Assembly: GCA_002316835.1 (NCBI GenBank)
Contig: DCEG01000029.1
Coordinates: 1 to 11,719, forward strand
Direction of reading: 5' to 3'
From: Bacteroidales bacterium UBA1035
GTDB lineage: Bacteria; Bacteroidota; Bacteroidia; Bacteroidales; Dysgonomonadaceae
DNA: 11,719 nt
Shown here: positions 1 to 5,739 of the stretch, piece by piece
How positions within the stretch are numbered: the stretch's first letter is position 1
Layout of the letters: each line of letters starts with the position of its first letter
Program-made: the position numbers and the translations under genes
Notes under the pieces: generated by a model
The model's database searches: none
What the model was told of the DNA's origin: nothing
Seen by the model: only the letters and a program-made list of their open reading frames with translations

Positions 1-292
1 CAGCTCCGTTTTCGAAAGCGATGAGTACATCCTCATCGGTTTTAATACCTCCGCCAAAATCAACCGTCAATGAAGTTTTTGTTGATATTTTTCTCAGAAT
101 GTCTTTATTTACAATGTGTTTTGATTTAGCTCCATCCAAATCAACCAAGTGTAAATACCGGATTCCATTGGCTTCAAATAATTTTGCAACTTCCACCGGA
201 TTTTCGTTATATATTTTTTGGGTGCTGTAATCGCCTTTGGTTAGGCGGACGCACTTTCCGTCAATAATGTCTATGGCAGGAATAATTCTCAT
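1..292 (-). CDS. hisA: HisA, ProFAR isomerase, N-terminal part (cut by window edge)
   Basis: The minus strand from ATG at 290-292 encodes about 97 residues starting MRIIPAIDIIDGKCVRL, the classic N-terminus of phosphoribosylformimino-AICAR ribotide isomerase, a cytoplasmic (beta/alpha)8 barrel. The family catalyses the Amadori rearrangement that yields PRFAR for the HisH/HisF synthase. Asp8 in AIDI matches the first catalytic aspartate, VDLDGA is at 50-55, and the phosphate-binding GGGI loop is at 80-83. The reading frame is open to the window edge, so the second half, with the other catalytic aspartate, is not visible. It lies 17 nt downstream of the hisH stop in the same direction and should be cotranscribed. 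The identification is secure; only completeness is unknown. Confidence 0.95.
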   Translation of the reverse strand, partial: MRIIPAIDIIDGKCVRLTKGDYSTQKIYNENPVEVAKLFEANGIRYLHLVDLDGAKSKHIVNKDILRKISTKTSLTVDFGGGIKTDEDVLIAFENGA

Positions 293-309
293 ACACTTCA
301 ATCGTTTGT

Positions 310-900
310 TTACCTTATTTTCAAAAAATTCTCCAATATTCGCTCACCGACATTCGCCGATTTCTCGGGATGGAACTGCGTGGCATAAAAATTCCTGTTC
401 CGCATGGCGGCACTGAACGGCAAAATATAATCGCACTCGGCGATAGTTTGCGCACAGCTCTCAGCGTAATAGCTGTGTACGAAATAAACCGTATCATCCT
501 TTCCAAAAGCATCAAAAAGCAATGACTCCGTGTGCTTCAGGTTGTTCCATCCGATGTGGGGGACAATGTCCGTCAATGGGAATTTTTTTACCACAGTATC
601 AAAGATACCCAGGCAGCCGGTATCTCCCTCTTCCGAATACCGGCACAGCAATTGCAGACCCAGGCATATTCCCAGAACGGGCTGCTCGAGCGATTTTATT
701 ACCGCATCCAGCTTCCGCTCTTTTAAATATTCCATGGCCGATGATGCTTCGCCCACACCGGGAAAAATAACTTTGTCCGCACGTCGGATTTCAACTTCGT
801 TATCGGTTATGACACACTGGTGGTTCAACCGTTCCACCGCATTTTTTACCGACGCGATGTTTCCTGCATTGTATTTGATGATAGCAACCATTGACGTCAT
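310..900 (-). CDS. hisH: HisH, glutamine amidotransferase subunit of imidazole glycerol phosphate synthase
   Basis: A class I glutamine amidotransferase of 196 residues, the usual HisH length. It hydrolyses glutamine and passes ammonia to HisF to make imidazole glycerol phosphate and AICAR. Visible landmarks are the N-terminal IIKYNAGN segment, the oxyanion-strand motif FPGVGEA (46-52), the nucleophile Cys79 in GICLGLQLL, the HisH-type PHIGWN motif (114-119), FVHSYY (140-145), and the catalytic His177 and Glu179 in FHPEKS. The chosen start overlaps the hisB stop as ATGA (897-900), which favours translational coupling. A second in-frame ATG three codons on (889-891) gives MVAIIKYNAGN and is an equally plausible start. 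The family assignment is firm. Confidence 0.96.
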   Translation of the reverse strand: MTSMVAIIKYNAGNIASVKNAVERLNHQCVITDNEVEIRRADKVIFPGVGEASSAMEYLKERKLDAVIKSLEQPVLGICLGLQLLCRYSEEGDTGCLGIFDTVVKKFPLTDIVPHIGWNNLKHTESLLFDAFGKDDTVYFVHSYYAESCAQTIAECDYILPFSAAMRNRNFYATQFHPEKSANVGERILENFLKIR

Positions 901-1988
901 AGTATTCCTTTTGTGCTGGGAATTCCTGCATTTTCACCGCGTTTCACCGCCATCTTGATCGATTTGGCAAATGCTTTGAAAATAGCTTCTGCTTTGTGAT
1001 GTTCGTTATCGCCTTCAGCTTTGATGTTGAGGTTACACCTGGCGTTATCGGAAAACGACTTGAAGAAGTGCACAAACATTTCGGCAGGCACATCTCCGAT
1101 CCTCTCGCGTTTAAAATCCACCTCCCAGACCAGCCAGGGCCGGCCGCCGAAATCAATGGCGACCTGTGCCAGACAATCGTCCATGGGTAACAGAAAAGCG
1201 TAACGTTCAATGCTCTTTTTCTTTCCTAAAGCTTGCAGGAACGTTTCACCGAGTGCAATTCCAACGTCTTCGATGGTGTGGTGTTCATCGATATGCAAAT
1301 CGCCGTTGACCTGGATGGTGAGATCGAGATTTCCGTGTCGCGGAATTTGTTCAAGCATGTGATCAAAGAAACCTAATCCGGTTGAAATATTACTTTTCCC
1401 GGCTCCGTCCAAGTTTATTTCGATGGAAATATCGGTTTCGGATGTTTTACGTTGTACAGCACCTTTTCTTGGTTCCGATTTCAAGAATGTATAGATTTCA
1501 GCCCAACTCGATGTGCATAAGACAGCGTCTTCCGCTTTATTAACATTCAGATAAATGGCTTTGCAACCTATGTTTTTAGCCAGCTGAACATCAGTTTTCC
1601 TATCACCGATAACATACGAGTTTTTCAGATCGTAATTGCCTTTTATATAGTGTGTGAGCATGGCAGTTCCCGGTTTTCGGGTAGGGAGGTTTTCGTGTTC
1701 AAAAGAGCGATCAATTAAGATTTCGCTAAATATAACACCTTCATTTTCGAAAGCTTTTAATACTTTGTTGTGGGCCGGCCAGAAAGTTTCTTCCGGAAAT
1801 GAACCGGTACCCAATCCGTCCTGATTGGTAACCATAACCAACTCATATTCCAACTCTTTGGCAATTCGAGACAGGTATTGAAATACTTGTGGGTAAAACT
1901 CAAGTTTCTCCAGGCTATCGATTTGAAAATCAACAGGAGGTTCGATAATCAATGTTCCGTCGCGATCAATAAATAAAACTTTTTTCAT
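897..1988 (-). CDS. hisB: HisB, bifunctional histidinol-phosphatase / imidazoleglycerol-phosphate dehydratase
   Basis: A two-domain fusion of 363 residues. The N-terminal HAD phosphatase domain (about 1-165) has the nucleophile motif FIDRDGT (Asp8, Asp10), MVTNQDG (52-58), the RKP lysine segment (104-106) and VIGDRKTD (126-133). It would dephosphorylate histidinol phosphate. The C-terminal IGP dehydratase domain (about 183-363) carries both metal-binding repeats, DEHHTIED (234-241) and EHHKAEA (329-335), plus GLGFFDHML and the C-terminal PSTKG. Compared with the E. coli fused enzyme, the zinc-loop ligands Cys93, His95, Cys101 and Cys103 are Asp, Ser, Leu and Thr at the same positions with no gap. 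The gene overlaps hisC by 4 nt (ATGA at 1985-1988) and hisH by 4 nt. The fused form is known from gamma-proteobacteria and Bacteroidetes. Confidence 0.97.
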   Translation of the reverse strand: MKKVLFIDRDGTLIIEPPVDFQIDSLEKLEFYPQVFQYLSRIAKELEYELVMVTNQDGLGTGSFPEETFWPAHNKVLKAFENEGVIFSEILIDRSFEHENLPTRKPGTAMLTHYIKGNYDLKNSYVIGDRKTDVQLAKNIGCKAIYLNVNKAEDAVLCTSSWAEIYTFLKSEPRKGAVQRKTSETDISIEINLDGAGKSNISTGLGFFDHMLEQIPRHGNLDLTIQVNGDLHIDEHHTIEDVGIALGETFLQALGKKKSIERYAFLLPMDDCLAQVAIDFGGRPWLVWEVDFKRERIGDVPAEMFVHFFKSFSDNARCNLNIKAEGDNEHHKAEAIFKAFAKSIKMAVKRGENAGIPSTKGIL

Positions 1989-3019
1989 ACAGTGATCTTT
2001 TTTAATTCTGAGAGCAGCAGGCGATTTTCGTTGAACGTTCCTACCGTTATGCGAATGCAGTTCTCAATTTGTGAATGACGATTTCGGGTAATTATTTTTT
2101 TGTCAACCAGTTTATTATAAATTGAATTAGCATCCGAAACCTGAACTAAAAGAAAGTTAGCATCCGAAGGAAAAATTTTCTTTACGATGGGAAGTTTTTC
2201 CAGCTCTTCAATCAAAAACTCTTTTTCATTAATAATTTTACTTACCCTTTCGGATTCTTCGTGTTTTACTGAAAGAGCATCCAGAGCTGCTTTCTGATTG
2301 AGTTTGCTTACGTTATACGGCGGTTTTACTTTATCGAGCAGCGCAATAATTTCCTTTTGTGCATACGCGATGCCTACTCGTGCACCGGCCAGCGCCCATG
2401 CTTTGCTGAATGTTTGTATGACAATGAGGTTAGGATATTTACGTATCTTTGGCACATAAGTGCGATCGGCACGAAAATCGATATAGGCTTCGTCCAGTAC
2501 GACAATTCCATGAAAGTTATCCAACAGTGCTTTCACATTTTTAAGCCGATTGCCTGTCGGGTTGTTTGGAGAGCAAACAAAAATTATTTTGATAGACGGG
2601 TCTGCATGTACTTTCTCCAAAATAGCATCCATATCCAATTGAAAATCATCGAGAAGAGGAACGCGTACGATATTAATATCGTTTATGTTAGCCGATACTT
2701 CGTACATTCCGTATGTGGGTGGACAAATCAATACACTATCCTTGCCCGGATTGGCAAAAATTCGGTAAACCAAATCAATTATTTCGTCACTACCGTTGCC
2801 AATAAAAATATTTTCTGAAGGAACGCCTTTCATTTCCGATAAAGCCGCTTTCAGTTCTTTTTGATGCGGATCGGGATAACGGTTTAGTGTGCCGTAGGGA
2901 CTTTCGTTGGCATCGAGGAAAATGCCTTCACTACCCGAGAATTCATCGCGTGCGCTCGAATACGGTTTTAATGTCCAGATATTTGGACGCACAAGTGATT
3001 GTAAACTAAATTGTTTCAT
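1985..3019 (-). CDS. hisC: HisC, histidinol-phosphate aminotransferase
   Basis: A 344-residue fold-type I PLP aminotransferase that converts imidazole acetol phosphate and glutamate to histidinol phosphate. Typical HisC features are the opening LVRPNIWTLKPYSSARDE, LDANESPYG (35-43), NRYPDP, the cofactor-phosphate region GNGSDEIID (74-82), SPNNPTG (150-156) with the PLP-contacting Asn, VLDEAYIDF (174-182) with the PLP-pyridine Asp176, and FSKAWALAGARVG (204-216) with Lys206 as the Schiff-base lysine. It is full length for the family. The start codon lies within the end of hisD (14-nt overlap) and the stop overlaps the hisB start as ATGA, so translation is probably coupled along the operon. Confidence 0.96.
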   Translation of the reverse strand: MKQFSLQSLVRPNIWTLKPYSSARDEFSGSEGIFLDANESPYGTLNRYPDPHQKELKAALSEMKGVPSENIFIGNGSDEIIDLVYRIFANPGKDSVLICPPTYGMYEVSANINDINIVRVPLLDDFQLDMDAILEKVHADPSIKIIFVCSPNNPTGNRLKNVKALLDNFHGIVVLDEAYIDFRADRTYVPKIRKYPNLIVIQTFSKAWALAGARVGIAYAQKEIIALLDKVKPPYNVSKLNQKAALDALSVKHEESERVSKIINEKEFLIEELEKLPIVKKIFPSDANFLLVQVSDANSIYNKLVDKKIITRNRHSQIENCIRITVGTFNENRLLLSELKKITV

Positions 3020-4337
3020 CTATTTGTTGTGTATTGGTTATTAGTGAACGTTTTGAAGCAATTTCGCCTAACCGTAATGTCATCGCATTTTTATGAGCAT
3101 AAAGTTCTTCGGATTCTGCCATGGTTTGCACTGCTGTCCCGATACTTGTAATCCCTTCTTCCGATAATTGCTGAAAAGTGATTTTTTTTACAAAACTATC
3201 CAATGAAACGCCGCTGTACGCTTTTGCGTAACCGCTTGTGGGCAGCGTGTGGTTGGTGCCGCTGGCATAATCGCCTGCACTTTCGCAACTGTAATTTCCC
3301 AGAAAAACCGATCCGGCGCTGACCACTTCGCGGCTGCGCAAAACAGGATTTTCCACCGCCAAAATCAAGTGTTCGGGAGCATAAACGTTGCTGAACTTGA
3401 TGCATGTATCGATGTCTTTAAACATAATGGCACGACTGTTTTTCAATGCTTTTTCGGCAATTTCCTTTCTTGGCAGGTTGGCCAGCTGGATATCGAGTTC
3501 TTTATTTACTTCTTTGATTACCTGTTTGTTATCGGATAATAAAATAACTTCACTATCAGGTCCATGCTCGGCTTGCGAAAGCAAATCGGCAGCCACGAAC
3601 GATGGATGGCAAGTTTCATCGGCAATGATCAGTACTTCGCTTGGCCCGGCGGGCATATCGATGGCTGTGCCATAGTATTGTGCTGCATGTTTGGCTGTCA
3701 TCACGTATTGGTTCCCCGGGCCAAAGATTTTCTCTACCTTTGGGACGCTTTTCGTTCCGAAAGTCATGGCTCCGATTGCCTGAATCCCGCCGAGAGCAAA
3801 AATTTTGGTTACTCCCACAAGATTTGCTGTATAAAGGATAGCGGGATGAATATTGTCTTCTTTGTCAGGCGGTGTACAGAGCACAATTTCTTTACATCCT
3901 GCTATTTTTGCCGGAATTGCCAGCATCAAAACGGTGGAAAAGAGTGGGGCAGTGCCTCCCGGAACGTAAATTCCCACGTTTTCTATCGGGCGTGATTCGC
4001 GCCAGCAAACTACACCAGGCAATGTTTTCACTCTCACTGGCTCTTCTTTTTGCGAAAGGTGGAATTTTTCGATATTGTTCTTTGCAATTTCGATGGCTTG
4101 TTTCAGTTGTTCCGAAACCTGTTGTGAGGCTGCTTCGATGGCTTCGTTGGAAACAATGAAACTTTCTGCCGAAAAACCATCGAACTTACTGGCGTATTTC
4201 AAAACGGCTTTATCACCTTTCTTGCTAATGTCGTAAAACACCTTGTTCACTAAATCCATCAGCTTGGCTTGTTTAATTGCAGCTCGTTCAGCCAGTTTTG
4301 GCCATTTATTTTCGGATGGGTTGTTTATTGTTTTCAT
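3006..4337 (-). CDS. hisD: HisD, histidinol dehydrogenase
   Basis: A 443-residue NAD- and zinc-dependent enzyme for the last two oxidation steps, L-histidinol to L-histidine. Residues matching the family zinc and catalytic sites are visible: Gln255 and His258 in LLSQAEHGPDSE, the catalytic pair Glu322-His323 in YAPEHL, Asp356 in SAGDYASGTNHTLPT, and His415 in LYAHKNAM. The NAD/substrate region has IYVPGGTAPLFSTVLM (123-138) and GPGNQYV (206-212). The length is normal and the frame is intact. The ATG at 4335-4337 follows a 106-nt gap after hisG, the only sizeable gap inside the operon, and that gap holds a heptamer repeat. There is no Shine-Dalgarno sequence upstream, which is usual in Bacteroidetes. 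Confidence 0.96.
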   Translation of the reverse strand: MKTINNPSENKWPKLAERAAIKQAKLMDLVNKVFYDISKKGDKAVLKYASKFDGFSAESFIVSNEAIEAASQQVSEQLKQAIEIAKNNIEKFHLSQKEEPVRVKTLPGVVCWRESRPIENVGIYVPGGTAPLFSTVLMLAIPAKIAGCKEIVLCTPPDKEDNIHPAILYTANLVGVTKIFALGGIQAIGAMTFGTKSVPKVEKIFGPGNQYVMTAKHAAQYYGTAIDMPAGPSEVLIIADETCHPSFVAADLLSQAEHGPDSEVILLSDNKQVIKEVNKELDIQLANLPRKEIAEKALKNSRAIMFKDIDTCIKFSNVYAPEHLILAVENPVLRSREVVSAGSVFLGNYSCESAGDYASGTNHTLPTSGYAKAYSGVSLDSFVKKITFQQLSEEGITSIGTAVQTMAESEELYAHKNAMTLRLGEIASKRSLITNTQQIDETI

Positions 4338-4342
4338 TTCAC

Positions 4343-4377
4343 GAGTTATGGGTTATGGGATGCGAGTTACGAGTTAT
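4343..4377. repeat. Degenerate heptanucleotide tandem repeat between hisG and hisD
   Basis: Five 7-nt units sit back to back just upstream of the hisD start: gagttat, gggttat, gggatgc, gagttac, gagttat. A further degenerate unit, gtgatat, may follow. The shared pattern is GRGTTAY. The array ends 5 nt before the hisD ATG, so it would form most of the untranslated RNA ahead of hisD. The repeat is seen directly; any role in translation or copy-number variation is inference. Confidence 0.75.
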
Positions 4378-4443
4378 GTGATATTTTCAACAGTTCCCGA
4401 ATTTTCTCCTTCTAAACTTCTTTTTTTCAATGTCTAATTTTCC

Positions 4444-5352
4444 TCAAAGTATCATCTTCTCAATATTCATTACCAAAATCCCCTGAGCATCGACATCTTT
4501 TAATGCATCGATAACATCCCAGAACTGATCTTCCTGCACTACAGAATGTACACTGCTCCATCCTTCTTCAGCAAGAGGTAGGATACTTGGCGATTTCATT
4601 CCCGGGAGGATAGCACAAATTTTTGGAATGGATGAATTGGGCGCATTCATTACTATGTATTTACTTTCGAAACCGCGTTTGTAGGCACGAATACGAAAAA
4701 GTAACTTTTCTAGTAATTGTTTCTTATTTTCATTCAGACTTTTATTGGCAATAAGCACAGCTTCACTTTTGATGATGGCTTCAACTTCTTTTAGTCCATT
4801 CATTATGAGCGTACTGCCTGTACTCACTATATCGAAAATTCCGTCGGCCAGACCAATTCCGGTGGCTATTTCTACGCTTCCTCCCAACTCTTCAACTTGA
4901 ACTTCAATACCCTTAACTCTGAAGTATTTTGTCAGAATCTTCGGGTAACTGGTAGCGATACGTTTTCCATTGAAGTAATCCAGATTGGTATAAACCTCGT
5001 CTTTGGGAATAGCAAGCGATAAACGACAATTTCCGAAACCCAGCATTTCAACTTCCTCCACGTCCTTGTCTTTTTCCCATACTTCGTTCTGTCCCAGAAT
5101 ACCTATATCGGCAACACCCTTTTCAACGTACTGCGGTATATCATCATCCCGAAGGAAAAGGATCTCTATAGGGAAATTTTTGGCTTCTGTTTTCAGTTTG
5201 CGGTCACCATTCGATATCTTTATTCCGCACTCACCAAGCAGTTGTAACGATTTCTCGCTTAATCTGCCACTTTTCTGGATGGCAATCTTTAATTTTTCAC
5301 CCCCAACCCCCTGAAGGGGGCTTTTGGTAGGTTTAGAATTATTTACAATCAT
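4444..5352 (-). CDS. hisG: HisG, ATP phosphoribosyltransferase, long form, with repeat-encoded N-terminus
   Basis: The first committed enzyme of histidine synthesis, joining ATP and PRPP. The 302-residue product is the long HisG form, with a two-lobed catalytic region (about 21-226) and a C-terminal ACT-like regulatory domain (about 228-302) expected to bind histidine for feedback inhibition. IAIQKSGRL (23-31) is the family start region, GVADIGILGQN (79-89) follows, and the PRPP-binding motif is DIVSTGSTLIMNGL (174-187). Residues 1-19 are not part of the normal family: the stretch KSPLQGVGGE comes from a G/C palindrome (5298-5326) lying in frame. No in-frame ATG, GTG or TTG lies between this extension and the conserved core, so the ATG at 5350-5352 is the only standard start I see. 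It is the first gene of the operon, behind an attenuator. Confidence 0.95.
   Translation of the reverse strand: MIVNNSKPTKSPLQGVGGEKLKIAIQKSGRLSEKSLQLLGECGIKISNGDRKLKTEAKNFPIEILFLRDDDIPQYVEKGVADIGILGQNEVWEKDKDVEEVEMLGFGNCRLSLAIPKDEVYTNLDYFNGKRIATSYPKILTKYFRVKGIEVQVEELGGSVEIATGIGLADGIFDIVSTGSTLIMNGLKEVEAIIKSEAVLIANKSLNENKKQLLEKLLFRIRAYKRGFESKYIVMNAPNSSIPKICAILPGMKSPSILPLAEEGWSSVHSVVQEDQFWDVIDALKDVDAQGILVMNIEKMIL
5298..5326. repeat. G/C-rich palindromic repeat, copy A, inside the hisG 5' coding region
   Basis: On the plus strand CACCCCCAA is followed by CCCCCTGAAGGGGG (5307-5320), a five-pair C/G stem with a TGAA loop, then CTTTTG. It aligns with the reverse complement of 5381-5411 (copy B), so the two form an inverted pair. 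Translated in the hisG frame it gives SPLQGVGGE. From memory, peptides like this recur at odd N-termini in Bacteroidetes, consistent with a dispersed REP-like element. Family membership needs a genome-wide search. Confidence 0.75.
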
Positions 5353-5380
5353 TTTACTATTTATTATTTTGATGCACTTT

Positions 5381-5411
5381 ACTAAAGTCCCCTTTAGGGG
5401 ATTTAGGGGTG
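5381..5411. repeat. G/C-rich palindromic repeat, copy B, between the his attenuator and hisG
   Basis: The core TCCCCTTTAGGGGA (5388-5401) is a five- to six-pair stem, followed by TTTAGGGGTG. Reverse-complemented, it begins CACCCCTAAATCCCCT and matches copy A (5298-5326) in layout. The hisG start codon (5350-5352) lies between the two inverted copies, so in the mRNA they could pair with each other around the start codon. Pairing is inferred from complementarity only. Confidence 0.7.
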
Positions 5412-5447
5412 AAAAAAACCCGCCTGATGTATTCAGACGGGTTTTTT
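5412..5447 (-). terminator. his attenuator: intrinsic terminator in the hisG leader
   Basis: In the minus-strand RNA the arms ACCCGUCUGA (5442 to 5433) and UCAGGCGGGU (5427 to 5418) pair over 10 bp with one internal U-G wobble and a 5-nt loop. Seven U residues (5418 to 5412) follow at once. On the plus strand the same wobble position is a C-A mismatch, so the hairpin suits minus-strand RNA better, although the T run on the other side could make it weakly bidirectional. It lies 59 nt upstream of the hisG ATG and 29 nt beyond the leader-peptide stop, in the position expected of an attenuator. Confidence 0.88.
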
Positions 5448-5489
5448 ATATATGTTTGTGCTTATACATACCAATTTCAGCTCGCCTGA
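5433..5489 (-). promoter_or_regulatory. Candidate antiterminator of the his leader
   Basis: The leader-peptide gene ends with UCAGGCGAGC (5489 to 5480, codons for Gln-Ala-Ser and flanking bases). This nearly repeats the terminator 3' arm UCAGGCGGGU and can therefore pair with the terminator 5' arm ACCCGUCUGA (5442 to 5433), with 8 of 10 positions paired including one wobble. The two structures are mutually exclusive. A ribosome stalled on the His codons would leave 5489-5480 free and allow antitermination; a ribosome reaching the stop codon (5477-5479) would cover it and allow termination. The complementarity is seen by eye; folding energies were not computed. Confidence 0.75.
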
Positions 5490-5533
5490 TTGCAAGTGTG
5501 AAAATGATGGTGATGTAGCATGTTTACTTTCAT
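5477..5533 (-). CDS. His operon leader peptide (HisL-like), 18 residues
   Basis: A short reading frame on the minus strand encodes MKVNMLHHHHFHTCNQAS and stops at TGA (5477-5479). It has four consecutive His codons (CAT CAC CAT CAT), then Phe and a fifth His codon (CAC). The ATG (5531-5533) lies 18 nt after the -7 box of the predicted promoter, and the upstream sequence is A-rich like other starts in this genome. The His run directly before an antiterminator/terminator pair and hisG is the hallmark of ribosome-mediated attenuation as in the enterobacterial HisL peptide, though the sequence is not closely similar to HisL. The peptide is expected to be a sensor of charged tRNA-His and to have no function as a product. 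A run like this by chance at exactly this place is unlikely. Confidence 0.88.
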   Translation of the reverse strand: MKVNMLHHHHFHTCNQAS

Positions 5534-5551
5534 TTTATTTGTTTTGATGGT

Positions 5552-5580
5552 GCAAAGATAATAGAATAATTTTAAAACAA
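5552..5580 (-). promoter_or_regulatory. Promoter of the his operon (Bacteroidetes type)
   Basis: On the minus strand TATCTTTGC (5560 to 5552) matches the Bacteroidetes -7 consensus TAnnTTTG, and a TTG (5580 to 5578) sits 17 nt upstream as a -33 element. Transcription would start near 5545-5548, leaving roughly 12-15 nt before the leader-peptide ATG. The match and its position directly ahead of the leader make it a good candidate; the start site is not proven. Confidence 0.8.
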
Positions 5581-5610
5581 GCGAAAAGTGGAAAAAATAT
5601 TGTAAAAATC

Positions 5611-5637
5611 TTTGCCAAAGTTCGAAACTTTGACAAA
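5611..5637. repeat. 12-bp inverted repeat upstream of the his promoter
   Basis: TTTGCCAAAGTT and AACTTTGACAAA are separated by CGA and pair at 11 of 12 positions; the odd position is C-A on the plus strand and G-U on the minus strand. It lies 30 nt upstream of the his -33 element and some 60 nt upstream of the divergent -7 box. It could be an operator between the two divergent promoters, or a dispersed palindrome. There is too little evidence to choose. Confidence 0.6.
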
Positions 5638-5643
5638 TGTGTG

Positions 5644-5705
5644 CTTCTTAAAAATCCCCAAAATACGCCCGATTATCATCTTTGTGCAAATTTTATGTAA
5701 GTTTG
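5644..5705 (+). repeat. Direct repeat copy 1, upstream of the secreted-protein gene
   Basis: This segment recurs at 6319-6396. The shared parts are a CTTC..TAAAAATCCC opening, the exact 16-mer ACGCCCGATTATCATC (5665-5680 and 6355-6370), and TGCAAATTTT-ATGTAAGTTTG (5685-5705), which differs from copy 2 by one T. The two copies lie on either side of the gene at 5740-6318 and each ends in a -7-like box. Confidence 0.85.
5698..5705 (+). promoter_or_regulatory. -7 box candidate for the secreted-protein gene
   Basis: TAAGTTTG fits TAnnTTTG, and the remaining 34 nt up to the ATG are A-rich as in normal Bacteroidetes 5' leaders. No TTG lies at the usual 17-23 nt distance upstream; a TTTG at 5681-5684 is only 13 nt away, so the -33 element is weak or absent. 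Confidence 0.5.
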
Positions 5706-5739
5706 TCACAGCTAAGTAAAACACCAAAAAACAATTATT

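Noticed and set aside
530..958. Plus-strand open frame of 142 codons opposite hisH and hisB
   Set aside because: It spans the junction of two conserved genes on the other strand and resembles no protein family; it is a by-product of their codon usage.
2357..2818. Plus-strand open frame of 153 codons opposite hisC
   Set aside because: It is fully antisense to a clearly conserved hisC with all catalytic motifs, and the translated product has no domain-like features.
3564..3995. Plus-strand open frame of 143 codons opposite hisD
   Set aside because: Antisense to the conserved catalytic core of hisD, with no start context or recognisable motif.
5412..5447. The terminator hairpin as the end of a plus-strand transcript
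   Set aside because: No plus-strand gene ends there. The stem has a C-A mismatch in plus-strand RNA but a G-U pair in minus-strand RNA, which fits a his attenuator better.
5324..5518. Plus-strand reading frame of 64 codons over the his leader region
   Set aside because: It runs antisense through the hisG start, palindrome B, the terminator and the leader peptide. Its sequence is explained by those elements, and it has no promoter or family resemblance.
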